A stretch of 64,000 nt of DNA. It comes from Actinomycetota bacterium. GTDB taxonomy: Bacteria > Actinomycetota > Acidimicrobiia > Acidimicrobiales > Acidimicrobilacustridaceae. The DNA lies in the NCBI GenBank assembly GCA_016185305.1, contig JACPNV010000040.1, forward strand, positions 92,668-156,667, written 5' to 3'. A model generated the notes under the pieces. The model had not been told where the DNA came from. It searched no databases and saw nothing but the letters and a program-made list of their open reading frames with translations. The position numbers and the translations under genes were made by a program. Positions 1 through 7,027 of this stretch are shown one piece after another (within the stretch, counting starts at the first letter, position 1; every line of letters begins with the position of its first letter).

Positions 1-1
1 C

Positions 2-805
2 GTCGACGGCTTCGTCTCGCTCGAGGTTGCGCCCGGCCTCGCGCACGAGACCCAGCGCACCATCGACATGGCGCGAGAGCTGCACCACCGAGTCAGCAAG
101 CCGAACCTGCTCGTCAAGATCCCCGGCACCAAGGAAGGGCTGCCGGCGATCCAGCAGTGCCTGACCGACGGCATCAACATCAACGTGACGCTGCTCTTCT
201 CGGTCCAGCGCTACGACAAGGTGATCGACGCCTACCTCTCCGCCCTCGAGGCGCGGGACGCGGCCGGGAACGACATCACCGCGACGCGATCGGTCGCATC
301 GTTCTTCGTGAGCCGCGTCGACACCGAGGTCGATCGCCGGCTCGAAGCCATCGGCTCTCCCGAAGCGCTTGCCTTGCGAGGTAAGGCCGCCGTCGCCAAT
401 GCCGTGTTGGCCTACGAGCTGTTCCTCGAACGCTTCGCCGGTGACCGGTGGGAAGCACTCGAAGCGAAGGGAGCGAAGGTGCAACGGCCGCTCTGGGCGA
501 GCACGTCGACGAAGAACCCGGCCTACAAAGACACGCTGTACGTCGACGACCTCATCGGTCCCGACACGGTCAACACCATGCCGGATGCCACGCTCGACGA
601 CTTCGACGACCACGGCACGGTCGCTCGCACCATCGACGCGGAGATCGATGCGTCGAAGAAGGTCATCGACGATCTCGCGGGGGTCGGCGTCGATCTGGCC
701 GATGTCACCACGACGCTCGAGAACGAGGGTGTGGCGTCGTTCTCCAAGTCGTTCGACGAGTTGCTCGGCGCGCTCGAGAACAAGGCGCAGAGCTTCAAGA
801 GTTGA
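2..805 (+). CDS. tal: Transaldolase, 5' end cut by window edge
   Basis: Transaldolase moves a dihydroxyacetone unit between sugar phosphates in the non-oxidative pentose phosphate pathway, in the cytoplasm. The frame is open from base 2 with no start codon, so the first residues lie outside the window. Visible family motifs are DGFVSLEV near the left edge and LLVKIPGT, whose lysine is the expected Schiff-base residue. The C-terminal stretch PAYKDTLYVDDLIGPDTVNTMP is also typical of the long single-domain transaldolases found beside glucose-6-phosphate dehydrogenase genes in actinobacteria. The gene for 6-phosphogluconolactonase follows after 43 bases on the same strand, consistent with a pentose phosphate operon. 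Confidence 0.95.
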   Translation, partial: VDGFVSLEVAPGLAHETQRTIDMARELHHRVSKPNLLVKIPGTKEGLPAIQQCLTDGININVTLLFSVQRYDKVIDAYLSALEARDAAGNDITATRSVASFFVSRVDTEVDRRLEAIGSPEALALRGKAAVANAVLAYELFLERFAGDRWEALEAKGAKVQRPLWASTSTKNPAYKDTLYVDDLIGPDTVNTMPDATLDDFDDHGTVARTIDAEIDASKKVIDDLAGVGVDLADVTTTLENEGVASFSKSFDELLGALENKAQSFKS

Positions 806-848
806 GACCGGTCACGACCGCGGGACACAGAAAGGCGCAACGGGTGCA

Positions 849-1532
849 ATGAACGGGTCATTGATCATCGTCGATGATGTACCCGGCGAGTTCGCGGAGC
901 GGGTGATCGAGGCGTTCCACAGCCGCCCCAACGACATGTTCTCGTTCGCGCTGTCGGGTGGGGGCACGGCCCGCCGGTGCTACGAGCGCCTCGCCGCCGA
1001 CGGCGGCACCCAGGTCGACTGGTGGAAGGTCGACGTGTACTGGGGCGACGAGCGGTGCGTCCCGCCAGACGACCTCGACTCGAACTACCGGCTCGGCCGC
1101 GAGTCGTTGCTCGACCGGGTCGGCGCCGCGAACGCGACCTACCCGATGCGTTGCGAGGACGGCACCGACCCCTACCAGCTCCGGGTGGGCGAGCTCGGGA
1201 AGTTCGACCTGATCCACCTCGGCCTCGGCCCCGATGGGCACACGGCGTCGCTGTTCCCTGATTCGGCGGCGCTCGACGCCGACCCCGGACGGCTGGTGGT
1301 GATGAACACCGATCCTCATGGCACGAACGTCCACGAGCGCATGACGCTGACGTACGCGGGCATCTCCCGCGCCCGGCTCATCCTCGTGACGGTCACGGGC
1401 GAGGAGAAGCGCGACGCACTCGGCCGGGTCGCGGCGGGTGACCCGACCGCGCCCGCATCGCGAATCGAAGCCGATCGAATCGTCTGGATCGCAGACCGCG
1501 CCGCTGCCGGCGACCTCGAGCCGTCGTCGTAG
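849..1532 (+). CDS. pgl: 6-phosphogluconolactonase
   Basis: Hydrolyses 6-phosphogluconolactone to 6-phosphogluconate, the second oxidative pentose phosphate step. The 227-residue product has the family's early SGGGTARRCYERL loop, the VYWGDERCVPPDD block with a following SNYRL, and GLGPDGHTASLFP, all diagnostic of the DevB/SOL type. The frame is open far upstream, but the ATG at 849 gives the usual protein length and is preceded by GAAAGG; the upstream extension would read through the end of transaldolase as low-complexity arginine-rich sequence. It sits just after tal, matching its metabolic role. Confidence 0.93.
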   Translation: MNGSLIIVDDVPGEFAERVIEAFHSRPNDMFSFALSGGGTARRCYERLAADGGTQVDWWKVDVYWGDERCVPPDDLDSNYRLGRESLLDRVGAANATYPMRCEDGTDPYQLRVGELGKFDLIHLGLGPDGHTASLFPDSAALDADPGRLVVMNTDPHGTNVHERMTLTYAGISRARLILVTVTGEEKRDALGRVAAGDPTAPASRIEADRIVWIADRAAAGDLEPSS

Positions 1533-1572
1533 GCCATGGCAACGGCGAACGGGGCCGATAAGGTTCGCCGGC

Positions 1573-3921
1573 ATGAACCCGCGGGGCGAGGCCCACGAGC
1601 AACTGGACGAGCTGCTCGCGTCGGCGCGGTCTATCCGCGACACCCGGTACGGCACTCGGGTGACGTATTCGCCGAAGGTGTTCATCCCGCTCACCAAGCT
1701 GTGCCGCGACAAGTGCGGGTACTGCACGTTCGCCCAACCGCCGGCCCGGCTCGACCAACCGTTCCTCACGCCCGACGACGTCTTGCGGGTGGCGCGGGCC
1801 GGGGCCCGAGCCGGGTGCCACGAAGCGCTCTTCACGCTCGGCGAACGACCCGAGCTGCGCTACCCAGTCGCGCTGCGATGGCTCACCGAGCACGGGTACG
1901 CGTCCACCATCGACTACCTGGCGGCGATGAGCCGGCTCGTCCTCGACGAGGTCGGTCTGCTGCCGCACACGAACGCGGGGGCGCTGTACGAACACGAGCT
2001 CGCGATGTTGCGAACCGTGGCGCCGTCGCAAGGCATGATGCTCGAGTCACTCGAGCAGGCACTCGATTGCCATCGCGGTTCGCCCGACAAGACGCCCGAG
2101 CGCCGGCTCGCAACACTCGAAGCCGCGGGCGAGCTCGGCATCCCGTTCACCACCGGCATCCTCGTCGGTATCGGCGAGTCGCGAGCCGATCGCGTCGAGG
2201 CGCTCGAGGCCATCGCCGCCGCGCACGGCCGGCACGGTCACGTGCAGGAGGTCATCGTCCAGAACTTCCTACCGAAGCCGGGCACGGCGATGCACCTCGC
2301 GCCGCCGTGCCCGTCGGACGAGTACCTCGAAGCGATCGCGCTGGCCCGGACGATCCTTCCGCCGGAGATCCATCTGCAGGCGCCGCCGAACCTGTCTGAC
2401 GACTTCGGCGTGCTGCTCGACGCGGGCATCGACGACTGGGGCGGGGTCTCGCCGATCACCGCCGATCATGTGAACCCCGAGCGGCCATGGCCCGCGCTCG
2501 ACAGGTTGCGTCACGTGACGGAATCGAAGGGGTTCGTGCTCGCGCCGCGGCTGACGATCTATCCCGAGTTCGTGATGTCGCCGAATCGGTGGCTCGACGA
2601 CCGGTTGAGGTTCCCCGTGCTCGATCGCAGCGACGCCGAAGGCCTCGGCCGTGACGACCCGGGCGCGTGCTTCGTGCAGCGGTTGCAGCCGGCTTCTCGT
2701 GAACAGGTCGACGACGGCGTCGAGGTGATCCACATCGGGCCGCGGTCGACCGCGTGGTACTCGGGCTCGGCGTCCGCTCCCCCGGCGTTGGTACCGGGTA
2801 CGGCATCAGCGGGTGGTGCTGTCGGTGAGGTGCTCGCCGGCGTGCTCACGGGCCAGGAACCGGGTGTGGACGAGCTGCTCACCTTGTTCTCGGCGCGGGG
2901 TCCCGAGGTCGTCGCCGTCGCCGAGATCGCCGACGACCTCCGACGCTCGACCGTCGGCGACGCCGTCACCTTCGTGCACAACCGCAACATCAACTACACG
3001 AACGTCTGCACGTTCAAGTGCAGGTTCTGCGGCTTCTCCAAGGGCCCGCTGTCGCTGAACCTCCGGGGAACGCCGTACCTGCTGACCCTCGACGACATCG
3101 CCGAACGCGTGCGCGAGGCTGCCGCCATCGGGGCGACCGAGGTGTGCCTCCAGGGCGGCATCCATCCGAGCTTCGACGGCGACTACTACATCGACGTCAC
3201 GCGGGCGGTGAAGCAAGCCGTGCCCGAGATGCACGTCCACGGCTTCACCGCGCTGGAGGTCACCGAAGGGGCGCGCCGGCTCGAAGAGCCGCTCGCCGAC
3301 TACCTGACGCGGTTGAAAGCCGTCGGCCTGGCGACGTTGCCCGGCACCGCGGCCGAGATCCTCGACGACGAGATCCGCGCCGTGCTCTGCCCCGACAAGG
3401 TCAACACCGAGGAATGGCTCGAAGCGCACCGCACCGCCCACTCGGTCGGCCTGCGCTCGAACATCACGATCATGTTCGGCGCCGTCGAGCAGCCCATCCA
3501 CTGGGCTCGCCACCTGGTGCGCACCCGCGACCTCCAGAAGGAGACCGGCGGCTTCACCGAGTTCGTGCCGCTTCCGTTCGTGCACATGGCCGCACCGATC
3601 TACTTGCAGCACAAGGCCCGGCGCGGCCCGACCTTCCGTGAGGCGTTGCTCATGCACGCCGTCGGCCGCATCGCCTACCACGGCCTCATCGACAACATCC
3701 AGGTGTCATGGGTGAAGATGGGCGTCGAAGGCGCCCGCCAGGTCCTGCGAGCCGGCGCCAACGACATCGGGGGCACGCTCATGAACGAGAACATCTCGCG
3801 CGCCGCGGGCGCGACCCACGGCCAGGGCATGGAGGAAGACGACTTCCGCGCCCTCCTCGAACCGCTCGGCCGCCCCCTCGAGCAGCGCACCACCACCTAC
3901 GGCCGCGTCGCCGTCGCCTGA
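1573..3921 (+). CDS. fbiC: 7,8-didemethyl-8-hydroxy-5-deazariboflavin (FO) synthase, CofG-CofH fusion
   Basis: Makes FO, the chromophore of coenzyme F420, from 5-amino-6-ribitylamino-uracil and tyrosine. The 782-residue protein is the fused actinobacterial form with two radical SAM halves. The CofG half binds its 4Fe-4S cluster through C44, C48 and C51 (KLCRDKCGYC); the CofH half through C479, C483 and C486 (NVCTFKCRFCGFSKG). Length and order of halves match mycobacterial FbiC. The ATG at 1573 was chosen because the upstream extension of the frame overlaps pgl and lacks family similarity. Presence of this gene says the organism makes F420. Confidence 0.97.
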   Translation: MNPRGEAHEQLDELLASARSIRDTRYGTRVTYSPKVFIPLTKLCRDKCGYCTFAQPPARLDQPFLTPDDVLRVARAGARAGCHEALFTLGERPELRYPVALRWLTEHGYASTIDYLAAMSRLVLDEVGLLPHTNAGALYEHELAMLRTVAPSQGMMLESLEQALDCHRGSPDKTPERRLATLEAAGELGIPFTTGILVGIGESRADRVEALEAIAAAHGRHGHVQEVIVQNFLPKPGTAMHLAPPCPSDEYLEAIALARTILPPEIHLQAPPNLSDDFGVLLDAGIDDWGGVSPITADHVNPERPWPALDRLRHVTESKGFVLAPRLTIYPEFVMSPNRWLDDRLRFPVLDRSDAEGLGRDDPGACFVQRLQPASREQVDDGVEVIHIGPRSTAWYSGSASAPPALVPGTASAGGAVGEVLAGVLTGQEPGVDELLTLFSARGPEVVAVAEIADDLRRSTVGDAVTFVHNRNINYTNVCTFKCRFCGFSKGPLSLNLRGTPYLLTLDDIAERVREAAAIGATEVCLQGGIHPSFDGDYYIDVTRAVKQAVPEMHVHGFTALEVTEGARRLEEPLADYLTRLKAVGLATLPGTAAEILDDEIRAVLCPDKVNTEEWLEAHRTAHSVGLRSNITIMFGAVEQPIHWARHLVRTRDLQKETGGFTEFVPLPFVHMAAPIYLQHKARRGPTFREALLMHAVGRIAYHGLIDNIQVSWVKMGVEGARQVLRAGANDIGGTLMNENISRAAGATHGQGMEEDDFRALLEPLGRPLEQRTTTYGRVAVA

Positions 3922-3948
3922 CCACGCCGACGATGGCCCCCCCCCCAT

Positions 3949-3997
3949 GAACTGGTGGCGGATGTCGTTCGTCGCCAACGAGATGTGCCACCAGTTC
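3949..3997. repeat. 49-bp palindromic repeat, copy 1
   Basis: Perfect 11-bp arms GAACTGGTGGC (3949-3959) and GCCACCAGTTC (3987-3997), with inner complementary CGTT and AACG closer to the centre. It lies just after fbiC, downstream of a run of ten C residues at 3937-3946. Four copies of this unit flank the next gene, two on each side; I saw no others in the window by eye. Confidence 0.9.
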
Positions 3998-4019
3998 GAA
4001 CGTCCGTCGGCCCGGCCAT

Positions 4020-4068
4020 GAACTGGTGGCGAATCACCTTCATAGCGAACGAGAAGCGCCACCGGTAT
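4020..4068. repeat. 49-bp palindromic repeat, copy 2 (degenerate right arm)
   Basis: Left arm GAACTGGTGGC is identical to copy 1. The right arm reads GCCACCGGTAT and so has drifted. It starts 71 bases after copy 1. The stretch 4069-4199 between it and the next gene shows nothing else I can name apart from the ribosome binding site GAGGAA near 4190. Confidence 0.8.
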
Positions 4069-4199
4069 CGGAACCAACCAGGAGGAGGTAGGGTTCTCGT
4101 CGCACCTCTTGGGTGAGCATCGCGGCGTCATCGTCGCCCACGCCAGGTCCGCCTTCCTCCTTCCCCGCCCCCCTGTTTCGGCGCGCGCTGGAGGAAACG

Positions 4200-5150
4200 A
4201 TGCCCGCTCAGAATCAGAACCAACCCCTCTCGGCCCGCGACCTCTTGGGTGCCGTGGCGCTCATCTCCAGCCGGCAGCACGGGCTGATCTCGCGCCGACA
4301 ACTCCGAGACCTCGGCCTCAGCGACAGCCGCATCGATTCGTGGGCGCGGTCGGGCAAGATCCTTCGCGTCGCCAGCGGCGTCTTCCACATGACGGGTTCG
4401 CCTTACACGTGGCACACCCGGGTGCTGGCCGCGTGTCTCGCGAACGGAGGTGTCGCGTCGCACCGATCGGCGGCGGCGCTCTGGGGCTTTCGTGACATGA
4501 ACCGCGGCCGGCCCGAGGTGAGCGTCCCGCGGAACGCTCGGGCGCGCGACGCTTCGGGCCGCATCCACCATCCGAAGGACTTCGAGCTCATCCGCCCGAC
4601 GTGGATCGACGACGTCCCGACTACCGACGCGGCACGAGTGCTCATCGACATGGCGGCGGTGGTCGACGCGAAGGCGCTCGAATCGATGGCCTACCAGTTC
4701 GTCAATCGGCGCCTCGGTGACTGGAAGGATCTGCTTCGGGAGCACGTTCGTCATGCTCGACGCGGAAAGCCAGGCACCGCCGCGATGCGCGCGGTCATCG
4801 ACGCGCACTACGGCGGCGCCACCGAGAGTGCGCTCGAGGACCGCTTGCTGCACATCGTGCGCGACGCGGGACTCCCCGAGCCGGTGAAGCAGTTCCGCAT
4901 CATGGACGGGCCGATCGAGCTCATGCGGGGAGACCTCGCGTGGCCGCCGCATCAAGTCGATGCCGAGGCCGACAGCGAGGAGTTCCACTTGAACCCGACG
5001 TCGCACACCGAAGACAAGATCAAGCGAGCCAACGCCCGGCGCATCGGCTGGGCCGTGCAGGAGTACACCCACGAGATGATGAAGCATCGGGTCGTCTGGC
5101 TCTGTGAAGATCTCAGCGCCGTGCTTCGGTCACGCGGAGCCCGGTGGTGA
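4200..5150 (+). CDS. AbiEi-antitoxin-like N-terminus with endonuclease-fold (DUF559-like) C-terminus
   Basis: 316-residue protein. Residues about 15-70 form a winged-helix-like segment (LISRRQLRDLGLSDSRIDSWARSG then LRVASGVFHMTG) typical of the N-terminal domain of type IV AbiEi antitoxin-like proteins, followed by HRSAAALWGF. The last 100 residues carry D-L-A-W-P and V-D-A-E-A-D-S-E-E-F-H, which resemble the Vsr/DUF559 endonuclease-fold core. The ATG at 4200 is preceded by GGAGGAAACG, a strong Shine-Dalgarno. No AbiEii nucleotidyltransferase toxin is adjacent, so it is an orphan. Such genes are common and uncharacterised in actinobacteria; a transcription or defence role is inference. Palindromic repeats lie on both sides. 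Confidence 0.75.
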   Translation: MPAQNQNQPLSARDLLGAVALISSRQHGLISRRQLRDLGLSDSRIDSWARSGKILRVASGVFHMTGSPYTWHTRVLAACLANGGVASHRSAAALWGFRDMNRGRPEVSVPRNARARDASGRIHHPKDFELIRPTWIDDVPTTDAARVLIDMAAVVDAKALESMAYQFVNRRLGDWKDLLREHVRHARRGKPGTAAMRAVIDAHYGGATESALEDRLLHIVRDAGLPEPVKQFRIMDGPIELMRGDLAWPPHQVDAEADSEEFHLNPTSHTEDKIKRANARRIGWAVQEYTHEMMKHRVVWLCEDLSAVLRSRGARW

Positions 5151-5171
5151 CCCGCTTCGGCCGCGCTCGGC

Positions 5172-5220
5172 CAACTGGTGGCGGATTCCGTCGGTGGCCA
5201 GCGACATCCGCCACCAGTTC
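5172..5220. repeat. 49-bp palindromic repeat, copy 3
   Basis: Perfect 13-bp arms AACTGGTGGCGGA (5173-5185) and TCCGCCACCAGTT (5207-5219). It begins 22 bases after the stop codon of the AbiEi-like gene. Same length and arm spacing as copies 1, 2 and 4. Confidence 0.9.
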
Positions 5221-5243
5221 ATATGGCCCCCAGAGACGAAGGC

Positions 5244-5292
5244 CTACTGGTGGCGGATGTCGTTCGTGAGCAGCGGGATGCGCCACCAGTTC
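5244..5292. repeat. 49-bp palindromic repeat, copy 4
   Basis: Arms ACTGGTGGC and GCCACCAGT with the same 49-bp frame. The left half matches copy 1 through GGCGGATGTCGTTCGT. It starts 72 bases after copy 3, mirroring the 71-base step between copies 1 and 2. Bases 5293-5415 before the next gene show nothing further that I recognise. Confidence 0.88.
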
Positions 5293-5415
5293 GTTCTGAT
5301 GCTCGACTGCCGGCGAGAGTTCACGTCGGACAGGGGCGGGCAACTACCCTCACAGGGCCGGCCGGGACGTCCTCGCCCGCCGGGCGGTCCCCGTCGAAAG
5401 CGCTGACCCCACCCC

Positions 5416-7017
5416 ATGACCGATACCCCTGACGCCACGGCTGACCCGCCCGAACAGCAGCCCAACGTCGTGATCATCGGCGCGGGCCCGGCCGGCCTGA
5501 CCGCCGCCTACGAGCTCACCCGCTACGGCATCACGTCGACGGTGCTCGAGTCAGACAGCATCGTGGGTGGCATCAGCCGCACCGTCGAGCGCGACGGCTG
5601 GCGCTTCGACATCGGCGGCCATCGCTTCTTCACCAAGGTGCCTGAAGTCGAGGCGTTCTGGCACGAGATCCTCCCCGACGACGACTTCATGATGCGCCCG
5701 CGCATGAGCCGCATCTTCTATGAGGGCAAGTACTTCGACTACCCGCTGAAGGTCTCGAACGTCCTGCGCAACCTCGGCATCGTCGAGTCGATCCGGTGCG
5801 TGCTCTCCTACGCGTGGGTGCGCATCCACCCCCCGAAGGACCAGAACACGCTCGAGGGCTGGGTCGCGGCCCGTTTCGGTTGGCGCCTCTACCGCCACTT
5901 CTTCAAGTCCTACAACGAGAAGCTCTGGGGCGTGCCGGTCAGCAAGCTACCGGCCGACTTCGCCGCCCAGCGCATCAAGAACCTCTCGTTCCTGAACGCC
6001 GTCATCAACATGTTGATGCCCAAGCGGAACCAGAAGGACATCACGTCGCTCATCGAGGAGTTCCAGTACCCCAAGTACGGCCCCGGCATGATGTGGGAGC
6101 GCTGCACCGAGCTCGTCGAGGCCCGGGGCTGCAAGGTACTCATGAACACCCGCGTCGTGGGCATCCGCCACCAAGACGGGAAGGCCGCGGCCGTCGTCGC
6201 CGAATCCAAAGATGGCGCGCGCACCGAGTACCGCTGCGATCACGTGATCTCGTCGATGCCGATCTCGCAGCTGCTGAAGGCGATGGACCCGCCGGCGGCC
6301 GACACCGCGCGCGAGGCGGCCGCCGACCTTCGCTACCGCGACTTCATCACCGTCGCGCTCGTGGTGCCCGAGAAGTACAGCTTCCCCGACAACTGGATCT
6401 ACGTGCACTCCAAAGACGTGCTGGTCGGCCGCATCCAGAACTTCGGCTCGTGGTCGCCATACCTGGTGAAGGAAGGCCGCACGTGCCTCGGCCTCGAGTT
6501 CTTCGTGTTCGAGAACGACGAGACCTGGAACAAGCCCGACGAGGAGCTGATCGAGCAGGGCAAGCGCGAGCTCGAGACTCTCGGCCTCGTCGAAGCCGGC
6601 AAGGTCGAGGCCGGCTACGTCGTGCGCATGCCGAAGGCGTACCCGTTCTACGACGAGCGCTACAAGGCCAACGTCGACCGCATCCGCGAGTGGCTCGAAG
6701 ACTGCGCGCCGAACGTGCACCCCATCGGGCGCAACGGCATGCATCGCTACAACAACCAAGACCACTCGATGTTCACCGCCATGCTGACCGCCGAGAACAT
6801 CGCGACCGGCGCCCACCACGACGTCTGGACCGTCAACGTCGAGGAGGAGTACCACGAGGAATCCTCGGCTGGCGACGCCAACCCGAAGCTCGGCGCCAGG
6901 GGCACTGGACGCGACGCGCCCGTGATCGCCCGCCACCACTTCGACGAGTCGCACCCGATCCACCAGCCGGCGCACGGCGACACCGCGGCAGCATCCACCG
7001 ATCCGGCGAGCACCTGA
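5416..7017 (+). CDS. FAD-dependent oxidoreductase of the UDP-galactopyranose mutase/amine oxidase-like superfamily
   Basis: 533 residues. A Rossmann FAD-binding site near residues 20-50 (VVIIGAGPAGLTAAYEL, then an acidic residue after the next strand and VGGISRT) and the block FDIGGHRFFTKVPEV place it with UGM-like and protoporphyrinogen-oxidase-like flavoproteins. The segment YNEKLWGVPVSKLPADFAAQR and the C-terminal GRNGMHRYNNQDHSMFTAM are typical of members encoded in polysaccharide clusters. The substrate is not readable from sequence. It lies 10 bases before a glycosyltransferase/acyltransferase gene, so a role in sugar-nucleotide or lipid-linked sugar metabolism is inferred. The ATG at 5416 follows a proline-rich leader with no clear Shine-Dalgarno. 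Confidence 0.82.
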   Translation: MTDTPDATADPPEQQPNVVIIGAGPAGLTAAYELTRYGITSTVLESDSIVGGISRTVERDGWRFDIGGHRFFTKVPEVEAFWHEILPDDDFMMRPRMSRIFYEGKYFDYPLKVSNVLRNLGIVESIRCVLSYAWVRIHPPKDQNTLEGWVAARFGWRLYRHFFKSYNEKLWGVPVSKLPADFAAQRIKNLSFLNAVINMLMPKRNQKDITSLIEEFQYPKYGPGMMWERCTELVEARGCKVLMNTRVVGIRHQDGKAAAVVAESKDGARTEYRCDHVISSMPISQLLKAMDPPAADTAREAAADLRYRDFITVALVVPEKYSFPDNWIYVHSKDVLVGRIQNFGSWSPYLVKEGRTCLGLEFFVFENDETWNKPDEELIEQGKRELETLGLVEAGKVEAGYVVRMPKAYPFYDERYKANVDRIREWLEDCAPNVHPIGRNGMHRYNNQDHSMFTAMLTAENIATGAHHDVWTVNVEEEYHEESSAGDANPKLGARGTGRDAPVIARHHFDESHPIHQPAHGDTAAASTDPAST

Positions 7018-7027
7018 CGAAAGGCGC

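Noticed and set aside
3937-3946. C10 homopolymer as a phase-variable tract
   Set aside because: It lies after the fbiC stop, outside any gene, so slippage would not switch a reading frame; it remains a possible sequencing weak spot.
3949-5292. CRISPR array
   Set aside because: Only two repeats on each side of a gene, each internally palindromic over its whole length, with no cas genes and no regular spacer series.
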